The translations under genes and the position numbers were made by a program. From Bradyrhizobium manausense (GTDB taxonomy: Bacteria; Pseudomonadota; Alphaproteobacteria; Rhizobiales; Xanthobacteraceae): DNA of 64,000 nt. Where the stretch lies: NCBI RefSeq assembly GCF_018129685.1, contig NZ_JAFCLG010000015.1, positions 1-64,000 of the forward strand. Reading direction: 5' to 3'. Shown here in pieces: positions 27,188 through 35,281 of this stretch. The notes beneath the pieces were generated by a model, which saw only the letters and a list, made by a program, of their open reading frames with translations, made no database searches and had not been told where the DNA came from. The stretch's first letter is position 1. Every line of letters begins with the position of its first letter.

Positions 27188-27406
27188 TCACTCCGGCGCA
27201 ACGTGCTCCTTCTTTGACAGCGCGGCGATGGACTCGCCGGCGTAGGGCATCCTGCCGCAGCGGCGTGTCGCGATCGTCAGCGGCGCGACGGGGGCGGTCG
27301 TCATTGCTGCTACAACGCGACGGGCCATCTTGGAGGCGATCACTTGAGTCAGCGTCCAGCCGCGATGTGTCGAAATCATCGGATTGTTATCAGAAAGGAA
27401 GTTCAA
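27188..27406 (-). CDS. Doubtful short open frame
   Basis: 72 codons from a TTG, or 63 from the ATG at 27379 (MISTHRGWTLTQVIASKMAR). Composition is protein-like (hydrophobic and basic mix), but there is no ribosome site and no recognisable motif. It fills the stretch between the DUF6894 gene and the tRNA-Gly fragment. It is listed for completeness only. Confidence 0.25.
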   Translation of the reverse strand: MNFLSDNNPMISTHRGWTLTQVIASKMARRVVAAMTTAPVAPLTIATRRCGRMPYAGESIAALSKKEHVAPE

Positions 27407-27434
27407 CGCTCATGGCTAAGCCATTGAATGAGCT

Positions 27435-27479
27435 TTGGAGCGGGTGAAGGGAATCGAACCCTCGTATTCAGCTTGGAAG
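27435..27479 (-). repeat. Left 45-bp attachment repeat (tRNA-Gly 3' end)
   Basis: These 45 bases are identical to 29966-30010, the 3' part of the intact tRNA-Gly from the CCA end to just past the anticodon. The match stops abruptly at 27480. Together the two copies frame a 2.5-kb segment as expected for attL/attR of a tRNA-integrating element. Confidence 0.88.
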
Positions 27480-27495
27480 TCTAATTTCGGCTCGC

Positions 27496-27575
27496 TCACC
27501 CAACTTCACTCAGCGTCATTTCCGTTAACATTTCAAAGCTTTAGGCACAAAGCGCGCATCACCCAACTTCACTCA
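27496..27575. repeat. 17-bp direct repeat pair inside the left end of the cassette
   Basis: TCACCCAACTTCACTCA occurs at 27496-27512 and again at 27559-27575, 63 bases apart. It lies next to the left attachment repeat, where accessory binding sites of a recombinase would be expected. Confidence 0.7.
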
Positions 27576-27600
27576 AAAACACGCCTGATCTGGGAATTTT

Positions 27601-27623
27601 GCGCCCGGTGAGCGCCCGAAAAT
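27601..27623. repeat. Paired GCGCCCG motif, copy 1
   Basis: GCGCCCG-GTGA-GCGCCCG followed by AAAAT. The same layout (GCGCCCG, 4 bases, GCGCCCG, then W-AAA) occurs at 28778 and 29860, i.e. at both ends of the cassette and between its two genes. Confidence 0.7.
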
Positions 27624-27712
27624 ACGGTGTAGAACACTCACTTCCACGTTGTCCGACCGCTCGCCTACAAGCATCGTAACGCACCAGAACGAAGCTAGTT
27701 AGAGCGGTAGGA

Positions 27713-28789
27713 ATGTTGGAACTGCCTGACGACGTAGGCGCTCTGTTGGTACACGACCTGACTACGGGCGCGGTCTCTACCCGTGAGGGAAAGCGCTTGG
27801 AGTTCAAGCGCGACTTCGCAAAACCAGACTTCTCTGAGTACACGAAGGTCTTGGCGTCATTTGCCAATGCCTTGGGCGGCGTCATCGTCTTCGGGGTCAG
27901 TGACAGCCCCCGCCGCGTTGAGGGTTGTCTTCCCCTTCCCGACGAAGCGGCTTGGGCCGACCGCTTGCGCGAGGACTTTGATCCAGAAATCCCATTTGCA
28001 GTTCGCGACTACCAGGTAGGTGCTGCGGCATTGCGCGTAATTGGCGTCGGCCCATCCACCCACAAGCCCGTGCTGTGCAAGAAAACTCGGACTAAGTCGG
28101 TCACCAGCAATAAGGGGCCCAAGGACGTGGAAGTCCTCAGAGAGGGTGCGATCTACTATCGATACTCGGGCCAGACGCGACCCATCAACTACTCTGACCT
28201 GAGCGCAATGCTGTCTGAGCGCGAATCTCTTTATCTCAAGAAAATGATGGAAACGCTTCAGGTGGTGCAAAAGGTAGGCCTGGAGAACGCTGGCGTGGTG
28301 GATATGTCCACCCCACAATCCAGCGTCTATATGTCGGCGGAGGCGGCAAAAGGCTTATCGATCATCGACAAGGCAACTATCGTTCAGGAGAAAGGCGCAC
28401 CAGCCTACGTAATGATGGGCAACGTCGCGACCAAGGAGATAGTGCACGCCCCATTTGAAGATGAAGACAAGAACATTCCAATGGAGGCTGCGGCGATTTT
28501 GTCTCCAGTTGTGAACGAAGTCTACGACGGTGATCCAGCAAAGATACACCCCGCTCAGGTCACGAAGCTTTTGCAGCACCTCGGCATCGACAAGGACAAC
28601 AGGCACTGCCTTTACGAGAAGAAGCTCAAACGAAAATACGTGACCCGACTGGGCCTCAAAGCACTTGAGAACTTCATCCGCACGCGGCCGAAAGAGGCAC
28701 TACAAGCGTTCGGATCAAAGGAGTGCATTGCTAGGTACGGGCTGAAGAACAACCTTAGCGACGAGAAGCGGTATCTTGCGCCCGAATAG
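27713..28789 (+). CDS. Schlafen/AlbA_2-domain protein of the tRNA-Gly cassette
   Basis: 358 residues. Residues 20-165 carry an AlbA_2 (Schlafen, AAA_4) domain: LEFKRDF at 29-35 and LASFANALGGVIVFGVSDSP at about 47-66, ending with the typical EGAIYYRYSGQTRPI. The C-terminal half (190-358) is a helical region of unknown fold, with Lys-rich segments near KKLKRKYVTRLGLKALENF. AlbA_2 proteins are linked to nucleic-acid binding and in several systems to phage defence. The base use is visibly less GC-rich than in the flanking chromosome. The HNH gene follows within about 120 bases. Confidence 0.8.
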   Translation: MLELPDDVGALLVHDLTTGAVSTREGKRLEFKRDFAKPDFSEYTKVLASFANALGGVIVFGVSDSPRRVEGCLPLPDEAAWADRLREDFDPEIPFAVRDYQVGAAALRVIGVGPSTHKPVLCKKTRTKSVTSNKGPKDVEVLREGAIYYRYSGQTRPINYSDLSAMLSERESLYLKKMMETLQVVQKVGLENAGVVDMSTPQSSVYMSAEAAKGLSIIDKATIVQEKGAPAYVMMGNVATKEIVHAPFEDEDKNIPMEAAAILSPVVNEVYDGDPAKIHPAQVTKLLQHLGIDKDNRHCLYEKKLKRKYVTRLGLKALENFIRTRPKEALQAFGSKECIARYGLKNNLSDEKRYLAPE

Positions 28790-28800
28790 CGCCCGTAAAT
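28778..28800. repeat. Paired GCGCCCG motif, copy 2
   Basis: GCGCCCG-AATA-GCGCCCG followed by TAAAT, overlapping the stop codon of the AlbA_2 gene and lying before the HNH gene. Confidence 0.7.
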
Positions 28801-28910
28801 TTTCCGTGGAAACAGACAACAGACACACGCAACACGAGAGCGCGCCGGGTATGCTTACGGTCGGCCGAGACCCTAGGCTGTGCAATCTCGCCGGCCCAGC
28901 GGGAAATGAC

Positions 28911-29702
28911 ATGCCACGAATTACCGTTTCAAAAAAACTTCGGTTTGAGGTCTTCAAACGGGACTCCTTTACTTGCCAGTATTGCGGCCAAAAAGCCCCT
29001 GAAGTCATCTTGCAATGTGACCACATAGATCCCGTCGCCGAAGGAGGAACGAACGACATTCTCAACCTCATCACCTCCTGCTTTGACTGCAACAGCGGAA
29101 AAGGTGCCAGAAGTCTCTCGGATCAAGCAGTTCTCAATAAGCAAATGGATCAGCTTGCGGAATTGCAGGCGCGCCGTGAGCAGATTGAAATGCTCATTGA
29201 ATGGCGAACCGCCCTGGAGAAGATCAAGGAAGACACCACGGAAAAGGTAGCCGAGCATTGGAGCGCCGCCGTGGAGGGACGAGCTTCACTCACCAAGACT
29301 GGAAAGGATAAGGTCAGGAAGCTGGTCAAGGAATACGGGCTTGATCTTGTTCTCCGCGCAATTCCTGAGGCTATCGAAACCTACGGTCGCCGAAGTGGCG
29401 ACGAACACTTGCTCACGATGGAGTCGATCGACCATGCTTTTTCAAAGCTGGGCGGTGTGTGCCGAGTTTTGAGGGATTCGGAGGAGAAGCCTTGGCTACG
29501 GCGCGCTTTCTACGTTCGAGGAATCCTTCGCGCTCGGCTGTCATACGTCGACGAGCGGTTGGTCATGCACTTGCTGGAGGAATGCGCCAAACGAGATGTT
29601 GATTTCGACTCGCTAGATAGATTGGCGAAAAGCACCAGTAGTTGGTCCGCTTACCGCGACGTCCTTGAACAATTCATTGAGAGCCACCCGGTGGAGGAGT
29701 GA
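28911..29702 (+). CDS. HNH endonuclease of the tRNA-Gly cassette
   Basis: 263 residues from ATG 28911 (MPRITVSKKLRFEVFKRDSF); the frame is open further upstream, but the HNH fold starts right after this point and GCGGGAAA precedes it. Zinc pairs Cys22/Cys25 (CQYC) and Cys57/Cys60 (CFDC) frame the catalytic CDHIDP (His38) and NSGKG. A long helical region follows (ELQARREQIEMLIEWRTALE), ending in a C-terminal domain of unknown fold. HNH nucleases cut DNA in restriction, homing or defence systems. It may be the effector partner of the AlbA_2 protein. Confidence 0.82.
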   Translation: MPRITVSKKLRFEVFKRDSFTCQYCGQKAPEVILQCDHIDPVAEGGTNDILNLITSCFDCNSGKGARSLSDQAVLNKQMDQLAELQARREQIEMLIEWRTALEKIKEDTTEKVAEHWSAAVEGRASLTKTGKDKVRKLVKEYGLDLVLRAIPEAIETYGRRSGDEHLLTMESIDHAFSKLGGVCRVLRDSEEKPWLRRAFYVRGILRARLSYVDERLVMHLLEECAKRDVDFDSLDRLAKSTSSWSAYRDVLEQFIESHPVEE

Positions 29703-29859
29703 TACGGTCTTCTTGGCCGCCTGCTACCACTCTAGCTAGCCTGTAGCTTCGCCAACTCCGGCTCCGCCCTTTTGATCATCGGCTTCGCGTGACACCGCGT
29801 GATCAAAAAAGATCGTTGCGCGCGTAGATCACCAGCCTGAAAAAAGGATGCTCCAAAGT

Positions 29860-29882
29860 GCGCCCGACCTGCGCCCGAAAAG
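29860..29882. repeat. Paired GCGCCCG motif, copy 3
   Basis: GCGCCCG-ACCT-GCGCCCG followed by AAAAG, 84 bases from the right attachment repeat. The stretch 29703-29966 otherwise shows no gene. Confidence 0.7.
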
Positions 29883-29966
29883 CCTGTGAAAAAACCGACT
29901 GCGGAGCTTGTCTGTGCGAATCCGCTATGCAACCTGCTGACTTGCCAATGATTTTTAGGGGCGCGT

Positions 29967-30040
29967 TGGAGCGGGTGAAGGGAATCGAACCCTCGTATTC
30001 AGCTTGGAAGGCTGCTGCTCTACCATTGAGCTACACCCGC
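29967..30040 (-). tRNA. tRNA-Gly (TCC), intact, with encoded CCA
   Basis: Read on the minus strand: acceptor GCGGGTG pairs with CACCCGC, D-arm GCTCAATGGTAGAGC, anticodon loop CTTCCAA (anticodon TCC), T-arm with GGTTCGATTCC, discriminator T and CCA at 29967-29969. It is the intact member of four tRNA-Gly-like sequences in the window and serves as the integration target. The 3' end faces the accessory region. Confidence 0.95.
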
Positions 30041-30202
30041 GTCAGCCGCTCCCTAACACGGCCGGGCGGCGGTCTCAACTGCTCCCGGGAGCGCTTTCGC
30101 CGGCTTTCCGTGGCTTGCGCACAGGCCAGGTTCCGCCCTCGCCCGCCGGCCCCTTAACAGCGGCGGCCTTTCCGCCTATATTGATGTCTCCCGCAATCAA
30201 CG

Positions 30203-30358
30203 AAAGGAGGTGATCCAGTGTCTTTTACCAAGCGCTGTCACCTCGCTGGGATCGCCCGCTAAGCGCTCAACAGGACTTGGCATCGGGGCGCTCTCAGCCC
30301 TGGACCAGCGAGCAAGAAATCGGGCGCGACGGGCCTTGCCCGCCGCGCCTTTTTCTTT
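30203..30358 (+). ncRNA. Candidate small RNA or leader with a 14-codon ORF and a perfect anti-16S ribosome site
   Basis: GAAAGGAGGTGATCCAG at 30202-30218 is complementary to the 3' end of alphaproteobacterial 16S rRNA over 17 bases. It runs straight into GTG 30218, opening a 14-codon ORF (MSFTKRCHLAGIAR, stop at 30260-30262). The ORF itself contains TCACCT and CTGGGATC that can fold back on the ribosome site. A strong hairpin plus T-run at 30323-30355 ends the unit. No protein gene is seen in 30041-30487. It could be a leader peptide, riboregulator or 16S-binding RNA; this is inference. Confidence 0.4.
30323..30358 (+). terminator. Rho-independent terminator
   Basis: GGCGCG-A-CGGGC, loop CTT, GCCCG-C-CGCGCC, followed by TTTTTCTTT. 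A strong stem and T-run. It ends the candidate small RNA. Confidence 0.8.
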
Positions 30359-30487
30359 GGTAACTATCGCGGCAGGAACAGCCTCATCGCGCGCCCCTTT
30401 CGCTCTCGATCGCCGCGGCAGCGAGGAATGGCGGCGCTGGCGATCGTGATTTGCACGACGCGCGCTGTTGCGCGCCCCTTGGCGAGA

Positions 30488-30673
30488 TCAGACGTTGAAG
30501 ATGGCGAGCACGGACCGGCGCTTGCCGCGGCGTGTCTCGACGATGCGTTCGCCGCCGCTCTCGGCGGAGCTGCCGTAATAGCGGTGATGGCCTGCCTGAT
30601 CGTGCAGGTCGGCAGGTTCGGACGTGCCTATGCGCCGCGCGTCGCAGATGATCTTGATGGTCCGACCCGACAT
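30488..30673 (-). CDS. Short protein of unknown function
   Basis: 61 residues from the ATG at 30673, which has CGGAGG 6 bases upstream; a longer version from 30712 lacks a ribosome site. The sequence MSGRTIKIICDARRIGTSEP, then RYYGSSAESGGERIVETRRG, has a basic, beta-like character. No signal peptide. Not recognised. Confidence 0.5.
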   Translation of the reverse strand: MSGRTIKIICDARRIGTSEPADLHDQAGHHRYYGSSAESGGERIVETRRGKRRSVLAIFNV

Positions 30674-30880
30674 TGCCGCCTCCGATGGTCCTTGATTGCT
30701 GTTGGTGGCCATCAGTCGCGTCGGCTTTGGCCGGCGTTCACGCCGCCCGGCGGCAATCGGGTTTCAGAATGGTTTCGTCAGCATCGCCGTGACGCAATAT
30801 ATTGCGCCCGGCCGTTGTCGGTTCCGGCGGCGTTCATACGTCCTCTGGGCTGCGCGCCCTGAAAAACAAGCGAGTTGAAG

Positions 30881-31267
30881 ATGCTTTACGCCATCCTGGC
30901 CTATCATGTGGAAGACGAGTTGCTGTCATGGACGCCGCAGCAGGATGCCGCGGTCCTCGCCAAGGTCATCGAGGTTCAGGGGCCGTTGAGAGCCAGCGGA
31001 CATCTCGGGCCGGCCGCTCGTCTGGATGACACCAAAAAGGCCCGCACGTTGCGCGGCCCAGGCGCCGGCATGGTGCTGGATGGCCCGTTTGCCGAGACCA
31101 AGGAGCAGCTGCTCGGCTTCCATCTCGTCAACTACGACACGGAGGAAGAGGCGATCGAGGCGGCGCGGAAGCTGCGCGCGGTCAATCCGACCGCGGCTTA
31201 CGAGATCCGTCCGATCAAGCTTTACGTGCCGGCCGATGGGTTCGGCGCGACGACGACAGGCAGATAG
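30881..31267 (+). CDS. YCII-family protein
   Basis: 128 residues from ATG 30881 (MLYAILAYHVEDELLSWTPQ). A ferredoxin-like YCII fold is indicated by VLAKVIEVQGPLRASGHLGP, then GPFAETKEQLLGFHLVNYDT and EEEAIEAARKLRAVNPTAAY. Such proteins are small dimeric enzymes or regulators, often next to sigma factors; none is adjacent here. The activity is not known. Confidence 0.85.
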   Translation: MLYAILAYHVEDELLSWTPQQDAAVLAKVIEVQGPLRASGHLGPAARLDDTKKARTLRGPGAGMVLDGPFAETKEQLLGFHLVNYDTEEEAIEAARKLRAVNPTAAYEIRPIKLYVPADGFGATTTGR

Positions 31268-31293
31268 CAGCCCGCCGATCCATCCGGCCCGAG

Positions 31294-31857
31294 CTAAGTC
31301 TCGTAGACGCGCCGGATCAGGAGCCCGCCGAAGGCAATGAACCACAAGAAGGGCGCGACCTGCGGCGCGAATGCCGCAACGATCGTTCCGGGGATGAACA
31401 CGAGCAGCGGAAACAGCGAGGCCAGAGGCCATTTGCCCAATATGGTCCACCACAGCCAGGCATTGAGGCCGGCAATCGCGGTGAGGTGCAGACCGTACAG
31501 GACGGCGACCGCACTGCTCATGGCGTAGTTGGTGTAGAGACCGTTCGTCACCGGCAGCAGCACGATCGAGAGCAGGAAGAAGAGATTGAGGATCACGACG
31601 CCGCGGCTGCCGATGGGTTGAGCTGCGAGCCGCCGGTGATGGCTGAACCAAAACAGGCCGGCGATGATGAAGCTGAGCGCCAGACCCGCGAGCTTGCCGG
31701 AATAGGTCCGGGCGAGATCGTGCCAATCAGGGACGCTGGTGAACACCGCCGCCTTGGGCAGATCATAGGCCAGGAGGGTCATGGCAACACCGAAGATGGT
31801 ATTGCTCAGTGATTCCAGCCGTCGCATCTCGAACTTTTCGGGCTTGGGCTCGGTCAT
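31294..31857 (-). CDS. TMEM175-type potassium channel family protein (DUF1211)
   Basis: 187 residues, six membrane segments. The first helix RLESLSNTIFGVAMTLLAYD is the family signature (R-x-x-x-F/L-S-D/N). Residues SFIIAGLFWFSHHRRLA also fit. Prokaryotic members form tetrameric K+ channels. The start ATG at 31857 is divergent from the helicase gene. Confidence 0.82.
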   Translation of the reverse strand: MTEPKPEKFEMRRLESLSNTIFGVAMTLLAYDLPKAAVFTSVPDWHDLARTYSGKLAGLALSFIIAGLFWFSHHRRLAAQPIGSRGVVILNLFFLLSIVLLPVTNGLYTNYAMSSAVAVLYGLHLTAIAGLNAWLWWTILGKWPLASLFPLLVFIPGTIVAAFAPQVAPFLWFIAFGGLLIRRVYET

Positions 31858-31983
31858 GGCGGTTCGCTGGTGGGGCTGGAACCTGGGTTGTCCCTCTCCC
31901 CTAAATGCTCAGGCGACTTGCGTCCAGCCTCATTGCGATTCGGCGGGGGATCGTCGAATCTGCCGGCTTCATCGGGGCGATTC

Positions 31984-34041
31984 GTGACGTCATATCTGGA
32001 CACGCTCAATGCGGAGCAGCGCCGCGCCGTGGAGCATGGCGTGGCCGACGGCGCGACCGTGGGCGCCCCCCTGCTCGTCATTGCCGGTGCCGGTTCCGGC
32101 AAGACCAATACGCTGGCCCACCGCGTTGCGCATCTGATCGTCGCAGGGGCCGACCCGCGCCGCATCCTGCTGATGACGTTTTCCCGCCGCGCCGCCGCCG
32201 AGATGGCGGGCCGCGTCGAACGCATCGCCCGAAAAGTGCTGGGCGAGAACAATGCCGCGATCATGCGCGACGCCTTGAGCTGGGCCGGCACCTTCCACGG
32301 CATCGGCGCGCGGCTCTTGCGCGAATATGCCGAGCGGATCGGCGTCGATCCCGCCTTCACCATCCACGACCGCGAGGATTCCGCCGACCTGATGAATCTT
32401 GTCCGGCACGAACGCGGGCTGTCGAAAACCGAGAGCCGCTTCCCGGCCAAGGGCACGTGCCTGTCGATCTACTCGCGCTGCGTCAATGCCGAGATGGAGA
32501 TCGAGAAGGTGCTGGGGGCGCATTATCCCTGGTGCGCGGGCTGGGCCGCAGAGCTGAAGGCGCTGTTCGCCGCTTATGTCGAGGCCAAGCAGGCCCAGCA
32601 CGTGCTCGATTACGACGATTTGCTGCTCTACTGGTCGCAGATGATGAGCGATGCGATGATCGCCGACGAGATCGGCGGCCGCTTCGATCACGTGCTGGTC
32701 GACGAATATCAGGACACCAACCGCCTGCAATCCTCGATCCTGCTGGCGCTCAAGCCGGACGGACGCGGGCTCACCGTGGTCGGCGACGATGCGCAGTCGA
32801 TCTATTCGTTCCGCGCCGCCACCGTGCGCAACATCCTGGACTTTCCGGAGCGTTTTGCGCCGCGCGCGGAGATGATCACGCTCGACCGCAATTATCGCTC
32901 GACGCAGCCGGTGCTCGCCGCGGCCAACGGCGTCATTGGGCTCGCGCGCGAGCGTTTCACCAAGAATCTCTGGACCGACCGCACCTCGATACAAAAACCG
33001 CAGCTCGTCACCGTGCATGACGAGGCCGACCAGGCCCGCTACATCGTCGAGCAGGTGCTGGCCAACCGCGAGCAAGGCGCGCTGCTCAAGCATCAGGCGG
33101 TGCTGTTCCGCACGTCCTCGCATTCGGGTCCGCTGGAAATCGAGCTCACCCGCCGCAACATTCCCTTCGTCAAATTCGGCGGGCTGAAGTTCCTCGACGC
33201 CGCGCATGTGAAGGACGTGCTGGCACTGCTGCGGTTTGCCGAGAACCCGCGCGACCGCGTCGCCGGCTTTCGCATCCTGCATCTGCTGCCGGGCATCGGC
33301 CCTGCCACCGCGCAGCGCGTGCTGGACCAGATGGCGGAGAGCATGGATCCGCTGCACGCGCTCGCTCGGCTTGCGGTGCCGCCGCGCACCGGCGCCGACT
33401 GGACCGACTTCGTCCGCACGGTCGAGAATTTGCGCCATTCGGAATGGCCCGTCGATCTCGAGCGCGTGCGTTTGTGGTACGAGCCGCATCTCGATCGCAT
33501 CCACGAGGATTCCGAGACGCGCCGCGCCGACCTGATGCAGCTCGAGCAGATCGCCAGCGGCTATCCCAGCCGCGAAAAATTCCTGACCGAGCTCACGCTC
33601 GATCCGCCGGATGCGACCAGCGACAAATCAGGACCGCCCTTGCGCGACGAGGATTATCTGATCCTCTCCACCATCCACTCGGCCAAAGGCCAGGAGTGGA
33701 AGTCGGTGTTCGTGCTCAACGTCGTCGACGGCTGCATGCCCTCCGATCTCGGTGCCGGAACCAGCGCCGAGCTCGAAGAGGAGCGCCGCCTGCTCTATGT
33801 CGCGATGACGCGCGCCAAGGACGATCTGCATCTCGTCGTTCCCCAGCGCTTCTTCGTCCACGGCCAGGCCGCCAAGGGCGACCGCCACGTCTACGCCTCG
33901 CGCACCCGCTTCATCCCCGAGCAGCTGATCCATCTGTTCGAGCGCACCGCCTGGCCGAAAGCCGCCGCAGGCGCGGCGCGCACCGCATCGCAGGGACCGA
34001 AGATCGACATCGGCGCGCGGATGCGGGGGATGTGGCGGTAG
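31984..34041 (+). CDS. UvrD/Rep-family ATP-dependent DNA helicase
   Basis: 685 residues from GTG 31984 (VTSYLDTLNAEQRRAVEHGV), chosen because the helicase Q-motif LNAEQRRAV begins here; the frame is open further upstream to 31870 but that part is not helicase-like. Motifs: Walker A GAGSGKT at 35-41, LLMTFSRRAAAEMAGRV, DEYQDTN, GDDAQSIYSFRAA, TLDRNYRSTQPV, and the C-terminal STIHSAKGQEWKSVFV and VAMTRAKDDL. It unwinds DNA 3' to 5' in repair. It lacks nuclease domains and is about UvrD length. Confidence 0.93.
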   Translation: MTSYLDTLNAEQRRAVEHGVADGATVGAPLLVIAGAGSGKTNTLAHRVAHLIVAGADPRRILLMTFSRRAAAEMAGRVERIARKVLGENNAAIMRDALSWAGTFHGIGARLLREYAERIGVDPAFTIHDREDSADLMNLVRHERGLSKTESRFPAKGTCLSIYSRCVNAEMEIEKVLGAHYPWCAGWAAELKALFAAYVEAKQAQHVLDYDDLLLYWSQMMSDAMIADEIGGRFDHVLVDEYQDTNRLQSSILLALKPDGRGLTVVGDDAQSIYSFRAATVRNILDFPERFAPRAEMITLDRNYRSTQPVLAAANGVIGLARERFTKNLWTDRTSIQKPQLVTVHDEADQARYIVEQVLANREQGALLKHQAVLFRTSSHSGPLEIELTRRNIPFVKFGGLKFLDAAHVKDVLALLRFAENPRDRVAGFRILHLLPGIGPATAQRVLDQMAESMDPLHALARLAVPPRTGADWTDFVRTVENLRHSEWPVDLERVRLWYEPHLDRIHEDSETRRADLMQLEQIASGYPSREKFLTELTLDPPDATSDKSGPPLRDEDYLILSTIHSAKGQEWKSVFVLNVVDGCMPSDLGAGTSAELEEERRLLYVAMTRAKDDLHLVVPQRFFVHGQAAKGDRHVYASRTRFIPEQLIHLFERTAWPKAAAGAARTASQGPKIDIGARMRGMWR

Positions 34042-34138
34042 GACGAACAAACGGAAACCGAGCATTTCCGGAATGCCGCCTTGTGATGCAGCTGCCATCC
34101 ATTAGATCCGGTCGATCCTCCCCACAGAGACCTGATCG

Positions 34139-35170
34139 ATGACCGCACCGCTTCAATTCGGACTGGATACCTTTGGCGACGTCACCAGGGATGCCGCCGG
34201 CAACATGCTTGCGCATGCGCAGGTGATCCGCAACGTCGTCGACGAGGGGGTGCTGGCCGACGAGCTCGGGCTCGACTTCATCGGGCTCGGTGAGCATCAC
34301 CGCGCGGATTTCGCGATCTCCTCGCCCGAGACCGTTCTCGCCGCGGTCGCCTCGCGCACCAGGCGCATCCGTCTCGGCTCGGCCGTGACGGTGCTGAGCT
34401 CGGACGATCCGATCCGCGTGTTCCAGCGCTTTGCCACGCTTGATGCCCTTTCGAACGGACGGGCCGAAGTGATCCTCGGCCGCGGCTCGTTCACGGAATC
34501 CTTTCCGCTGTTCGGCTTCGACCTGCGCAAATACGAAGAGCTGTTCGAGGAGAAGCTCGATCTGTTCGCTGCACTGCTCTCGCAGAAGCCGGTGACGTGG
34601 CAGGGCAAGCTGCGCCCGCCGCTGAGGGACCAGTTGGTCTATCCGCCGGTCGAGAACGGTCAGCTCAAGACCTGGATCGGCGTCGGCGGCAGTCCGAAAT
34701 CGGTGGTGCGCGCCGCGCATTACGACCTGCCGCTGATGCTCGCCATCATTGGCGGCGATCCGGAGCGCTTCGCCCCTTACGTCGACCTCTATCACCGTGC
34801 CTTCAAGGAGTTCGGCCAGCCCGCGCAGCCGGTCGGCGTGCATTCGCCCGGCTATGTCGCCGAAACCGATGAGCAGGCGCGCGAAGAGCTGTGGCCCGAT
34901 TACAAGGCGATGCGCGATCGCATCGGCCGCGAGCGCGGCTGGCCGCCGATGGGCCGCGACGAGTTCGTCAGCGAGGCCGAGCACGGCTCGCTCTATGTCG
35001 GCTCGCCGGAAACGGTGGCGCGCAAGATCGCGAAGACGGCGAAGACGCTTCGCATTGCGCGGTTTCAGCTCAAATACTCGGCGGGCCCGCTGCCGCACGA
35101 CAAGCTGATGAAGAGCATCGAGCTTTACGGGGGCAAGGTGGTGCCGATGGTCAGGGAGATGATGGGGTGA
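34139..35170 (+). CDS. LLM-class flavin-dependent oxidoreductase
   Basis: 343 residues, a bacterial luciferase-like TIM barrel. FIGLGEHHRADFAISSPETV near residue 48 and LGSAVTVLSSDDPIRVFQRF near 80 are typical of the LLM group. It likely uses FMNH2 or F420-like cofactor to oxidise a small molecule; the substrate cannot be told. It is 98 bases downstream of the helicase gene and may share its transcript. Confidence 0.9.
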   Translation: MTAPLQFGLDTFGDVTRDAAGNMLAHAQVIRNVVDEGVLADELGLDFIGLGEHHRADFAISSPETVLAAVASRTRRIRLGSAVTVLSSDDPIRVFQRFATLDALSNGRAEVILGRGSFTESFPLFGFDLRKYEELFEEKLDLFAALLSQKPVTWQGKLRPPLRDQLVYPPVENGQLKTWIGVGGSPKSVVRAAHYDLPLMLAIIGGDPERFAPYVDLYHRAFKEFGQPAQPVGVHSPGYVAETDEQAREELWPDYKAMRDRIGRERGWPPMGRDEFVSEAEHGSLYVGSPETVARKIAKTAKTLRIARFQLKYSAGPLPHDKLMKSIELYGGKVVPMVREMMG

Positions 35171-35194
35171 GAACGTCGCGTTTGCCTCAGTCCG

Positions 35195-35280
35195 TCTTCG
35201 CCCTACGGGCTTCGCCGGACACCGCACTTCGCCCTTCAGGCATCAGGTGGCTGCGCCACGCGTAGCCCGAAGGGCGAAGC
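35195..35280. repeat. Inverted palindromic repeat (REP-like)
   Basis: The outer arms CTTCGCCCTACGGGCTTCG (from 35196) and CGTAGCCCGAAGGGCGAAG (35261-35279) are imperfect inverted copies, with a further CTTCGCCCTTCAGG inside. This is the style of intergenic repeats common in bradyrhizobial genomes. It lies between the LLM gene and tRNA-Tyr. Confidence 0.7.
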
Positions 35281-35281
35281 G

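Noticed and set aside
30428..30862. 144-codon plus-strand frame
   Set aside because: Weak coding character and no ribosome site; the minus-strand 61-codon gene with GGAGG is favoured.
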